From the NCBI GenBank assembly GCA_003344405.1, contig NOWV01000002.1, positions 434,001 through 498,000 of the forward strand: 64,000 bases of DNA, in the 5' to 3' direction. The notes under the pieces were generated by a model that ran no database searches, was not told where the DNA came from, and worked only from the letters and a program-made list of their open reading frames with translations. Below, one piece after another: positions 52,501 through 63,723 of this stretch. The stretch comes from Trichoplax sp. H2. Taxonomy: Eukaryota; Placozoa; Uniplacotomia; Trichoplacea. Numbering within the stretch: the stretch's first letter is position 1; the number at the start of each line of letters is the position of its first letter. The translations under genes and the position numbers were made by a program.

Positions 52501-54925
52501 AATATAACGGCGATGGGAATCCGCCAGTAGTGCGTCTTATTAAGTAAATAATTATGACTGCTATTAATGAGTTCAATTTTACTAATTAAATAGTAATTAA
52601 TAATTTCAAAGCTGGGAATCTCATTTTAGACATGTTAAGTTTAGATAGCAAATTTCTGTAGTTAACATGGAAATTTTAACTTATTCTTAAAGTATTCCTT
52701 TCAGATGCTAAGTTAATTAAATCCTATCGAGTAAAACTACATTAATAGAATCGAATTTAAGATATTATCGAAATTGTGTCGTGACGTAATTAATGTAGAT
52801 TACACTTAATAATGGCTAATTTATAAATTTGAGTCAATTAAGTTTGTCGTGTCAATCTATCGTAGACTGGCACTTAGCAAGAGAGATTATTCGATCCTAT
52901 CCTGAAAAAGTGCTACCAACGTTTTTCTTATTTTGAGTAAGGCCTAATTTACTATATCAAGTGTACAATATCCATTTAAGTATTTTAGATTAGTGATAAG
53001 TTACTGAAAATTGTAGTCAATGCATCCTTTGGGATTATATTTTACTGTGAAGGATTTATTCTAGATCATTGTTATCTAATTTTCAATATTATTGTAATTC
53101 AATGAAAAAATTGATTTGTGTCCTTTTTGACTAGACTAACTACATACTAAAAGTTGTTCTATAGCGATACCATCTGTTTTAAATGAAAATCAATCATTTC
53201 ATTTCCGCTCATTTTTAATCCTTATTCCAAACTTACTAGGTTAATAAGGATAGATCTGTATAATAAACCTATAAGGAAAAAAATTATCCAAAGTTTATGA
53301 ATGAATAACTAATAGGGATTGCTACAGCTGTAATTCAGGGCATGAATTTAGCTAATATCTTGAGATTAAATATCTTTTGGTCTATCACGCATGTATACTG
53401 TATAATGCATCTCTGATAATAGCATCTTCGCTAATGAGTTAAAGGTTATTGATATAAAATCAGTTACTATTTGAATACATTTGAAAAACTAGAAGTATTC
53501 GAGTCGATTTTTGGATGCTATTGTGTTAACATCTGAGCAATTTTGAATGGTTATAGACGTTAACATAAAACGAAATATTCCACCCGCAAAAGATTAATTT
53601 GATTTTTTGTCTAGACATCTATCGAAAACTTTTATTTGTAAAATAACAAGAATTGATACCTACTTCTGGCACAACGGCTTTTAAACAGGTGCTAGACTAG
53701 GTAATAATATCAATAACAACAAAAGACAATCTTCTATATATTAATGACAATATCTAATTACTAATATGGAGATGATGTACTTCAGTAGTTCTAATTGAAA
53801 TGCTAAAAATGAAATTATCAGATCATATTAATCATTGCATTGTATATTTTTAATATGTAAATATCGGCTACAATAGATTCAATAGGCGTTCACTGTACAA
53901 CAAAATATATGTAGGTATATATAACATATATATTACGGTATGTAGGCTACTTTTGTAGCATTATATTGCTGTATTTAAGTAGTTAGGGTATATAATAAGA
54001 TATACGATAATGCTAGATAAAATATTTGAATAAGATTACAATGAAACTATAGAAATAAATTCATTAGCATCAAATTATTTACTACCGGTTTTAAGTTGAT
54101 TTTCTAAATGCCTGGTTGTCATATTTTCCTATTAAATTAATAGCTATTACTCCAATTGTTTTTTCCTTTTGATTTTGCTTACACTCACTTACGTCAATTC
54201 TTGCAACAAAGTTATTTGTGGTAATTATTATCGATGGTATTGTTTACAATTAATAAAAATCTAGACTAATGAGGCATACTATTGTGATATCATAAAATAT
54301 CATCTGATTTTTTCCAAAATAGAAAAATGAAGTAAGTAATAGATATAATGAGGAATATCGATTATAAAAATTGGGAGAATAAATATACTTATATGTATTT
54401 CTTTATGTCATTAGCAGCTTGTATAATATTTAATCCTAAAAATAGAGTATAGTAATTATCACAGTTTAATTAGCCAATAGCTGATATAATTTTCCAATTA
54501 CGCTACTGGCATAATTTTAAAATAGCAATTTATTTTAGGTATAGAATAGAAATAAGACAGAGTAAAAACTTTGCAGATTGAGTATATATAATATATATTA
54601 TATGTTATTGTATTGGCATGTTCAAAGGCACTTTAATTGCCTTTATTAATTCTATTTTAAAGTTTTAGAATTTAAGACGAACGATATTAATTCTAATAAT
54701 AGTTAAATCAATCAATTGTGAATACATGTGGTGTTGATCAATTGAAACGTAGACCAATACCAATAGACAGGTGATCAGTTGCACTTGAATTAAAAAGCCT
54801 ACTATTAAATAAAAAAGCAAACAGTAAAAAGTTAAAGCAATACCATTGGGAACAATGATATACTTATCAATAAGATTGAATATGTGATCTACTAAGGTAA
54901 CTTTAATTTAATCTTCGTAAAACAG

Positions 54926-55030
54926 TATAAATAGGATTGACTGATGAAAAATTCGTCATTCTCATTAACCGATTTTAATATTTGGAAATCCTTGTTAGCA
55001 CAACTTATCGCGAAAGCAAATATATTATAG
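54926..55030 (+). promoter_or_regulatory. Core promoter and non-coding first exon of the SIFGamide precursor gene
   Basis: TATAAATA at 54926-54933, initiator-like GTCATTCTC with A at 54958 (32 bp downstream), then a possible 5' UTR exon ending at a GTGAGA donor (55031). The acceptor TATCTTTTAG lies two bases before the start codon (56284), giving a 1.25-kb intron. The assignment rests on spacing and on similarity to the promoter at 40378. Confidence 0.5.
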
Positions 55031-56283
55031 GTGAGAAAATTAAGAAAATCAGTTAAATTTTAATCATATCTCGTAATTGAGTTTACAAATTTTGATTTTA
55101 CCTTTGTAAATGATCTACGACATATGCTGTATGACTATATTCACATTGAGTTTATACTCCTTTCCAATATCTTTGTTGAAAATTTATCGACTACTCCAAT
55201 TTTTATCTACTCTTTATTAACTTGATATTAGTCTAATTGAAGTTATAGAGTAGCAATTGAAAATAGTTTTATTTGCATTAAAAAATATCTTGTCTAAGTA
55301 CGGTATAATTGCATCCAAATTCACTTCAACGATATCACGCATAAATATGAGATGGATAATTAGTTTTCTTTACCTAATATGAATTAGTTGCGATATGTTT
55401 TAATGACAAATGGTAAAGGAGATACAAGAGAAAATATAGGTATTCAGCCGTGATGATTACATGTTTATTTTTAGCATTAATTTTTATCCGCCATTGACTG
55501 TTTACTGTGTTTTAGGGTCAAAAAATAACTCTCACGTTATAAATCAGTAAATATAAGTAAATCTTCCTTTATAGTTTTATGCCTAGAGCAAATTTTATTT
55601 ATTACATAGCAGATGCATTCCTTAAAGGTTAGGTTCATTTATAAAATGAAAAATTATCGTAAAGCTAATCAATCATGTTGTCCTTGAGAAATAGTTTACT
55701 TAGTATGATAAACACATTGCGCAATAACTAAGTTATTAGTTGTTTTTTATTGTTATCATTATACTTTTTGACATTTTGTCCAATATTTTTATCTTTTCGA
55801 GTGATTACGCCTTATTTTTCTGATCTGAATTGGCTGATTTATGTAATAATACAAACCGGTTTAAATGAATCGATTTCCTGAAAGAAATCCTTCATTAGAT
55901 ATATTATAACTCTGTATAATTTCACATAATTATAATGAAAATATTTAGTACTGTATAGTATTAGTTGCTTGATGGATGATCAATACTGCTTTCTATGATG
56001 AATAGCTACTAACTGTTGGGATACATCTTTATCGGATATGTAACCAAAGTGAGTAGTCATGGCTACTTAATTAAAGAAGATGAAACATACTATTACTTTG
56101 TTTGAGTGTTATTGTTACGTGAACAACTGTTATCGAGATCTTTTCTCTAAACATAATTTCTGTTTAAACTAATTACAAATGATATGTTTTTCATTAGGTT
56201 TGATTTAGGCGTGTTAACATTGAACTATTAAAAATAAATGTATTCATGTATTTATACTATCTTCCTGATTATATCTTTTAGAA

Positions 56284-58276
56284 ATGAAGCAAATTGCCCT
56301 CATTTTTTTCTTGACAGCAGCTATCGTATTTGCTACGGTTAATGCAGAAGGTGAGAATGTGTTTAGAATCCATTCGCTATATATTTTAGCAAATTATTTT
56401 CTTTAAATTCTAATCTGTTGGGATCTATGGCGAAAAATTGACTTTTTGATTTTTTGCCGTAAAAATTTTCTTAGCCACAAATATGATGAATAATACGACT
56501 TGTGTTCTTAACTACTTTATCTTTATGAAGTTAAAATAGAAATCCCAATTTATATTACGGATTCGAAACAAAAATAACTCCATCAATGTGTTATTGTTTA
56601 ATTTTGCACAATCCCCATTATCGATCTAATCGTTATATAATGCTTTAGGAAATTTGGAAAGTATATCCAATGCCAAGCGCGAAGATCAGGCCAATTTAAA
56701 AAGTATATTCGGCGGTAAGCGTGAAGATCAAGCTAATTTGAAAAGTATATTTGGTGGTAAGCGTGAAGATCAAGCTAATTTGAAGAGCATATTCGGTGGT
56801 AAACGTGAAGATCAAGCTAATTTGAAGAGCATATTCGGTGGTAAACGCGAAGATCAAGCTAATTTGAAGAGTATATTCGGTGGTAAACGCGAAGATCAAG
56901 CTAATTTGAAAAGTATATTCGGTGGTAAACGCGAAGATCAAGCTAATTTGAAAAGTATATTCGGTGGTAAACGCGAAGACCAAGCTAATTTGAAGAGCAT
57001 ATTCGGCGGTAAACGCGAAGACCAAGCTAATTTGAAGAGTATATTCGGTGGTAAACGCGAAGATCAAGCTAATTTGAAAAGTATATTCGGTGGTAAACGC
57101 GAAGATCAAGCTAATTTGAAGAGTATTTTCGGCGGTAAACGTGAAAATCAAGCTAATTTGAAGAGTATATTCGGTGGTAAACGCGAAGATCAAGCTAATT
57201 TGAAGAGTATTTTCGGTGGTAAACGCGACGATCAAGCTAATTTGAAGAGTATTTTCGGCGGTAAACGCGACGATCAAGCTAATTTGAAAAGTATATTCGG
57301 CGGTAAACGCGACGATCAAGCTAATTTAAAAAGTATATTTGGCGGTAAACGCGAAGATCAAGCTAATTTAAAAAGTATATTTGGCGGTAAACGCGAAGAT
57401 CAAGCTAATTTAAAAAGTATTTTCGGCGGTAAACGTGAAGATCAAGCTAACTTAAAGAGTATTTTCGGCGGTAAACGTGAAGATCAAGCTAATTTAAAAA
57501 GTATTTTCGGTGGCAGACGTGAAGATCAAGCAAACTTAAAGAGTATTTTCGGTGGTAAACGCGAAGATCAAGCTAATTTGAAGAGTATCTTCGGCGGCAA
57601 GCGTGAAGATCAAGCTAACTTGAAGAGTATTTTCGGTGGCAGACGTGAAGATCAAGCAAATTTAAAGAGTATCTTCGGTGGTAAACGCGAAGATCAGGCT
57701 AATTTGAAGAGTATCTTCGGCGGCAAGCGTGAAGATCAAGCTAACTTGAAGAGTATTTTCGGTGGCAGACGTGAAGATCAAGCAAACTTAAAGAGTATCT
57801 TCGGTGGTAAACGCGAAGATCAGGCTAATTTGAAGAGTATCTTCGGCGGCAAGCGTGGAGATCAAGCTAACTTGAAGAGTATTTTCGGTGGTAAACGCGA
57901 AGATCAGGCTAATTTGAAGAGTATCTTCGGTGGTAAACGTGAAGATCAAGCTAATTTGAAAAGTATTTTTGGTGGTAAACGTGAAGACCAAGCAAACTTG
58001 AAAAGTATATTCGGCGGCATGCGTGAAGATCGAGGTAATGTGAAGAGCATGTTCGTTGGTAAACGTGAAGATCAAGCAAACTTGAAAAGTATTTTTGGTG
58101 GAAAGCGTGAAGATCAAGCTAATTTGAAAAGTATATTCGGTGGTAAACGCGAAGATCAAGCTAATTTAAAGAGTATTTTCGGTGGTAAACGTGGAGATCA
58201 AGCTAATTTGAAGAGTATTTTCGGTGGTAAACGCGCAGATCAAGCTAATTTAAAGAGCATTTTCGGTGGCAAATAG
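56284..58276 (+). CDS. SIFGamide neuropeptide precursor, 38 tandem peptide units
   Basis: Exon 56284-56350 encodes the signal peptide (MKQIALIFFLTAAIVFATVNA, about 21 residues). After a phase-1 intron, exon 56649-58276 encodes the rest, giving 564 residues. From residue 32 the protein is 38 units of 14 residues, KR-ED-QANLKSIFGG. Cleavage at KR, C-terminal trimming and use of the last Gly as amide donor give (ED)QANLKSIFG-amide; loss of the acidic pair would expose Gln for pyroglutamate. The core QANLKSIFGG is invariant in 37 units, while the spacer varies (ED, EN, DD, GD, AD) and three sites are RR instead of KR. Unit 33 (58019-58060) is degenerate (RGNVKSMFVG) and is preceded by MR, so unit 32 lacks a dibasic end. 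The last unit ends GGK-stop. SIFGamide is a known placozoan peptide family used by secretory, peptidergic cells. Antisense frames of 207 and 123 residues are repeat shadows. Confidence 0.96.
56675..58270 (+). repeat. Coding 42-bp tandem array, 38 copies
   Basis: Each 42-bp unit encodes one KREDQANLKSIFGG. Neighbouring units share synonymous variants, and units 21-29 form three rounds of a 126-bp higher-order repeat, which points to recent unequal exchange. Confidence 0.95.
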
Positions 58277-58311
58277 AAAATAGAATATATTATAAATTCG
58301 CTTATTTAGAC

Positions 58312-58317
58312 AATAAA
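58312..58317 (+). terminator. Polyadenylation signal of the SIFGamide gene
   Basis: AATAAA 36 bases after the TAG stop, the first such hexamer downstream. Confidence 0.55.
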
Positions 58318-59709
58318 CTAAACGAATATTAGACTGAAATGAACATGCATACACTAAAGAAATGGGGACGATTGCAATTACAATTGACTAAAAAATTAAC
58401 ATATCATATATTCTATATAAAATGATCACCTAATCGCTTCGTATTACGGTTGATAACTTTTAATTCGGAATAATAGTCTACTTTATTATCATCGTTTACT
58501 GCCTATAACCCAGAAAACCTCTATTTACTGGAATAAATATCATTGATTACTACTAAGATTTAAATTTTAAAATTCGTTTTATGATCTTTCGGTAATAACT
58601 AAAATTTAAACAATTATCTTTGGTTCCTTACAATTATCTTTGTCATTACTTGATTTCATTTTCGTGAAAATTGTAGTTTATCTTGTGGTTCGCCGGTAAT
58701 AAATACTGATCAACAAAATAAAATTGTACTGTTATGAATGTTTTTCTAGTCTTACTTATTTCCATTAACCGCAATTTGAATGTGGATAAGCTAGTGCAAA
58801 CGGCAAAGTCAAAACAGTAAACCCGGTGTCGCCGTTTACAGTAATGAGTAAAAGTATGATCATAGATGCTATGTATATGAGCTATATACTCTTATGTCAA
58901 AGTGGGATCGGGTAGTAAAAGTAACGAAAATATAAAATAACGTTAGACAAGCTAGTTTTAGAAATAGTGAACATTTACTATAGTAACATGTGCTGACTTG
59001 GAACAGTTAATCACTGATGAATCAAACTTTAGCGGCTTTTATTTTGGAGTGCCCCAAATTTTCTTACTGGATACGGAGTTTACCAGGCTCATACAATGTT
59101 TGAAATTATTCCGCTACATTAAAGCCAATTTTTAAAGTCCGATTTTGGCAGATTGTTTAACAAGATAGCAGTCTGATAAGTTTAAGATTTTTATTAATAT
59201 AATATGTATGAATTAAACATTGAATTTCAGAATAGCACATTAAAGAGTATGTAGCTTCAGCTCTAAAACCTATCAGATATTGATCGTTAGTAAAAGAGCG
59301 TCATATTTATACTCAAATAGTAAATACCTGTATTAAACCAATTACTCAAGAATTATAATTTTAGAATAAAGCACTTTAAAAACTGATAGTAAGTTATTTT
59401 AGCCAGTGAAATATTGATATTAAATGAACATGGAATAAAATTCATCGATTGTAAAAGTAGTCATTTACACAGTAGGCTTCATCCAATACATGAAAATTAC
59501 AGTAGCATGTTCCAATTTAATATTATACGCGTATCTAATTATTTTATGAAGCAAAACCATCAATGCAGATTCTTAAGCATAGTAGCAGTTTTACATGCAT
59601 ACTATGTCTCTCTCTCTATATCGTTTAATCAATAGTCCATTTACATACTGCATGGCAAGGTACAAACCTACTGTATTTGGATTGATACCATGATCATCCC
59701 GTAGATTAT
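58318..59709. other. Spacer between SIFGamide and SELENOS genes
   Basis: Convergent 3' ends. No gene recognised; the open frame at 59414-59635 opposite the SELENOS 3' UTR has no motif. The SELENOS 3' UTR occupies the right part. Confidence 0.45.
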
Positions 59710-59760
59710 TAGATACATCTCGTTATTATTGTAATTTAATACAGAATATCATTATACAAT
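59710..59760 (-). promoter_or_regulatory. Possible SECIS element of SELENOS
   Basis: On the minus strand the 3' UTR has ATGA (59749-59752), 11 bases, an unpaired AAA, a weak stem (TATT.TGTA with TACA..AATA), and CGAG (59719-59722), matching the AUGA / AA / GA order of eukaryotic selenocysteine insertion elements. It begins 54 bases after the TGA. The stem is short and AT-rich, so this is tentative; a SECIS must exist somewhere downstream if the TGA is decoded. Confidence 0.3.
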
Positions 59761-59800
59761 CGTAATTGGTTCCACTAGGCTGCTAAATTGCAGGCTTGAT

Positions 59801-62789
59801 TTAACCTCATCCACCACCTCCTCGAGCACCACCTTTACCGTGGATTAGTACGATAAATAAAGCAATAATTAAGGATCAATTAGCTGTTAAAATTTGTAAT
59901 TTTGGGGGTAGAAATCAAACTATGAGATCAAAAAGTCTAATCATTGAAATGTTCATCGATAGAAACGTATTTAAAATTGTACATTTGCATGAACAAAGTG
60001 ACAATTTAGTTGTAATGTTTTCTTACTTATTACATTATAAATGCTTTACAAGCACAAGCGCAGTTAGAGAATGATAAATATAGTGTACCTGAACGGCGAC
60101 TGGGCCGGTATGAAGACATTGCTCCACCTCCAGTTAAAGGATTATAATTATCTTTTAAAGAAAGCACATAAATTAGCTCATCTCTTTTTTTAAGTATCGC
60201 CTGGTATTATGACTTACGAACGGTATTGTAATTATTTGTACATGTAAAACTTGTAACAAATTATTTCTTGTCAAGAATTAAGTTAAAAAACTAAGTTAAT
60301 ATATCTTAATGATGTGAAGGTCATGGTCAAAGTTAACGAAACAGCGTTTGATTAGAGTATTTACCAAAAATTTCTGATAATTCTAATTAAGATCATTATG
60401 GCAGAAATTATCATTTTAATGCATAGCTATTAATAATTCCGCCAGCAGTGCTAAACAGCCAGATGATGTTGCTATCTATTCACTGCGATAATACTCCGAA
60501 AAATGTTTACAATGATAGATTATGTGTTAATAAGTGGACAATTATTATCAAATATGGGTATGATACAGATATATCAGTTTTTGTTAATACGCGTGTACAT
60601 AGCATTATAAAACCAAGACATTTAGCATCTTTCTACGATATTACCTCTCCAAGATGTTTTATTAGCATTACGTTTGTTTTGAGCTTTAGAATTCTAAAAT
60701 TCGACATATATATGCATAAAACAGTACGAGTTTTATTTGACGTTCACTGTATGAGGAGTCAAACAGTAGAAGTAGTATCAATAACATACATGACTTACAT
60801 CAGGTTTATCCTTTGAATCAGGGTCATATAATCTTCGACCATTACCGAGTAATTTACTTTCAAGTTTTAAAATATCATTTTGGCGTTTGATTTCATCTTG
60901 CTAATTGGTTTCATATCGCAAAATATAGATTGTCATACAATACGAGAAAGGAAATTATTATCATTGTCATAATAAAGCTCTCTGCACATGATAAGATGAG
61001 TGTATTGGATATAAATTCACGAATACATTGTAATTTATTTTACTCTTATCATCTATCATCATGTTCTGTAGTGTATACTCAGTGTGGCTACGGATATATA
61101 TAATTAATTACTATAAGAGCAAGTTTTATATTTTATAGCGTAATTTACAATAAGATCCTAGAAATAATTAATAAGGTCAGCGTGTAAATTAACTAGTTGG
61201 ATGGCATTTATTGAGATTAGCATATCATCTAACGACATACCTTTAATGTAAACTGTAAATATTATATATTGTAGCGTAAAATATGGTAAAGACTCAAGAG
61301 AGTATAGTATCCTGCGTGAGCAATATTTTATTTTGAAATTCAATTCAATTTAACTTACTGACCTGTTTCTTTTTTTCAATGTATGATTGCACATTAAGAT
61401 TATAGTCTTCCTGCAACTTTGCTCGGGCAGCAAGCATTTTTTCATTTCTGGCCAATGCTTCAGATGAGTCTAATTTAAACAAACGATGTATAGCCAATAC
61501 TAAATTTAGCCAGATGACTCATCCGTGTTATAATATATCAAGTGTATTAAATTGTGCTTTGAGGTTGAACTTTTTTGCACTACATACAATATTACTGTAC
61601 AGTACATATTTACTCTGCGTTAATTTAACAAATACACAATTAACTTGTAATGTTATGTAAGTTCAACTTGACCACAACAGTTTAGAAACATTGACATTAT
61701 GAGTCATAATCAAAAACTTCTTGTCAATAGTATCATACACATATCTGCATCTTATACAAGTATAATGTATGAAGCAGCCATCATAGTCCTGTACTTAATA
61801 CCGTCATTGGGTTGAATTCTTACCATTTTTTTTTGCATTGGCTGCCTTATTCTGGTGATATTGAATCTTTTGACGATTGCTGATTGCAGGTTTTAATTTA
61901 TTGGTCCATAAATAGTACCCAATGGCAGCAACAATAACAGCCAACCAACAGAATATCCCAAGGTATTCTAACAGTCAAAATCTATCGATTAATGCTAAAG
62001 ATTTTTTTTACATAATACAAAACTATCGAAATTATACTACGGTTACGTCATGGAATCAGTTACTATCATGATTATCTATCTTAGTAGTCAAGTGGGAAAA
62101 GGTATACTTTATCATTTTGTACAACGTTTGTTTTTTATGTAAATACAGATATTTTCATACTATCATTTTGCATAGAATTCTACGCAAAATGTCGGGCATA
62201 TACAGTATATACGCAAGATTGTACAAGATATGCAAAAAATACAGAACACTGATAGTTCGATTATTAATACTTGAATCTACTGTAACGTGTAAAGCTTGCT
62301 CAGTAGAATTGTGAATGTCTACAGATTAATTCGTATAGTACAAGTCGATTTCTTGGCAACAATTAGAAAATGCATCCAAATGTCGCCCTAAAGCTTCTAG
62401 TATATTAATACCTATTTGCTACTAGAGAAATCGGATCACCCTGAAAGAACAACTCCTATAAATACTGTACATGGATAAGGAGCATCCACTTGCACAAAGG
62501 CAATCTAGACTTCGAAAAGAAGCTTCCCCCTGCCGATACTTTTAGTAGTTTTACATTACACTCATCACTCATGTCGCTTTTAACCCCTTCATTCATCAGT
62601 GGGTTATTACGATAATCCCATAGCCGTTGGCTAGCTAGTAGGCGATTATTCCTAGGTTGTCTCCAATCCGGTTAATAATAAAGGTCAAAAATTTGCTAGC
62701 GTACATCAAATTTGGTAAATACCTGTCGAGATGTAATCCGTCCGTTGACTTGAATTGTCTTTAAATGGGGGGGCATCATCTTGAGCCAT
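59801..62789 (-). CDS. SELENOS: Selenoprotein S (VIMP), six exons, UGA as Sec
   Basis: Selenoprotein S is an ER membrane protein that links derlins and p97/VCP in ER-associated degradation. Exons in transcription order: 62723-62789, 61824-61967, 61363-61469, 60799-60900, 60089-60176, 59801-59832. Phases agree and give 179 residues (human 189). Exon 1 has CAAAATGG context (MAQDDAPPF..). Exon 2 has one membrane segment (YLGIFCWLAVIVAAIGYYLW). Exons 3-4 are a charged coiled coil (EALARNEKMLAARAKLQEDY; QDEIKRQNDILKLE). Exon 5 carries NYNPLTGGGAMSSYRPSRR, matching the family NPL..GGG..WRP..R tail. The last exon encodes ARGGGG, TGA, Gly, TAA, so Sec is residue 178, penultimate as in vertebrates. 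The weakest junction is the exon 5 acceptor (GATGAG|CTAATT): it keeps frame but has no pyrimidine tract. The vertebrate resolving Cys position is not Cys here. Confidence 0.9.
59807..59809 (-). other. SELENOS: In-frame TGA read as selenocysteine
   Basis: Minus-strand TGA followed by GGT and TAA, in the context Gly-Gly-Gly-Gly-Sec-Gly-stop. Selenoprotein S proteins of other animals end in Gly-Sec-Gly, so readthrough as Sec is expected. Confidence 0.85.
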
Positions 62790-63723
62790 TTTGCCAACTT
62801 CAAGACGCAACTATACTGTCTAATCCACTTTTAATAGTTATCTATTGTGCTGTAGAACATCAAGCGATGACAATTAATGTATTCTACCAGCTTGTAATGA
62901 GTTTAGCATTAACGATATACCTACCAATGGCAATTTCATTAGAACATGTCAAGGAAATCTTGCCGGAGTCAAGGCAACAGCCCAGGAGAGTCAAATGGTT
63001 CTACAGTACTGTGATGCTGACTCACACCGTGATGAATCAGTTGGTGTCAGCCCTCAGTAATGACGTGACATCGCTTCAACCGTTCAATGAATAAAATGAG
63101 CTTCCCGTACACAGTACTGTAGTATACAGTACACAGTACAGTACTCTACAGTGTAGAGTACTGTACTATCAGAAAGAAAGAAAGAGATTGAGTACAAGCA
63201 TTTGCTTCGTCAAGCATTTGTGATGTTATTATGGCTACTAGGCTACTGATAGAGACATACAGTATTTAGTGCTGATGCCACTTGCAGAAATCATGACTCA
63301 GTAGAAGACTAACATGATTTCGCAACACCAATTAGATTGCAGTTGCAGCCATTTTAGCTTCTCGTTCTTGACCTTAGACTAGTAGTGTCCCAGATCGGAT
63401 GCCATAGTGGTAATAAAAAAAGACTCTTCACCTTTATAGAGCTTTTACTAGTCTTTCTATGTGGCTGAAAGCAATTTAATTGAATCAACCTCTCTGTTCT
63501 TGGCATAAAGCGAGACTGTAGAAACACGTTACTGTACTACAGCAGTGGTTGAAACGACTGCATGAAATCTCCTCATCAACATATCCATTATCCAATTCCC
63601 TCTGTGATATCCTCTTGTAGGAATGATATCAATGGAGAATGGATTGAATTTCTGAGATTAATCACTGCTATGACTTTACTATTAGCGAGCTAGCTTGAAT
63701 TGTACTATCTTATCACAATCATC
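62790..63723. promoter_or_regulatory. Divergent promoter region of SELENOS and ANKRD39-like gene
   Basis: 934 bp between two divergent start codons. Contains a GTAC-word cluster (63107-63170), the first one seen after the GTAC-poor centre. The 109-residue open frame at 62765-63094 overlaps SELENOS exon 1 in antisense and has no known domain. Confidence 0.5.
63107..63170. repeat. GTAC-word cluster
   Basis: Run of TACAGTAC/GTACTGTA words including CTCTACAGTGTAGAG, a short perfect palindrome. Confidence 0.75.

Larger units (their letters stand above)
43373..54925. other. Gene-poor AT-rich region between the two peptide genes
   Basis: 11.5 kb with no supportable gene. It holds a diverged direct duplication (45841-46350), a long hairpin (46441-46543) and an isolated signal-peptide-like start at 45387. 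Open frames at 47357-47584 (minus), 48242-48541 (plus, starts on GTG) and 51128-51352 (minus) show no motif or exon context and are probably chance. Confidence 0.45.

Noticed and set aside
56696-57319. 207-residue open frame antisense to the SIFGamide array (and 57788-58159)
   Set aside because: It is the reverse translation of a 42-bp repeat with no stop in that frame; periodicity forces it open. No start context or motif.
59641-59697. Second SECIS candidate (ATGATCATGGTATC..)
   Set aside because: The stem and an AAA loop are good, but the 3' side has no GA partner for the AUGA quartet.
62765-63094. 109-residue plus-strand frame
   Set aside because: Antisense to SELENOS exon 1 and its 5' region; no known domain.
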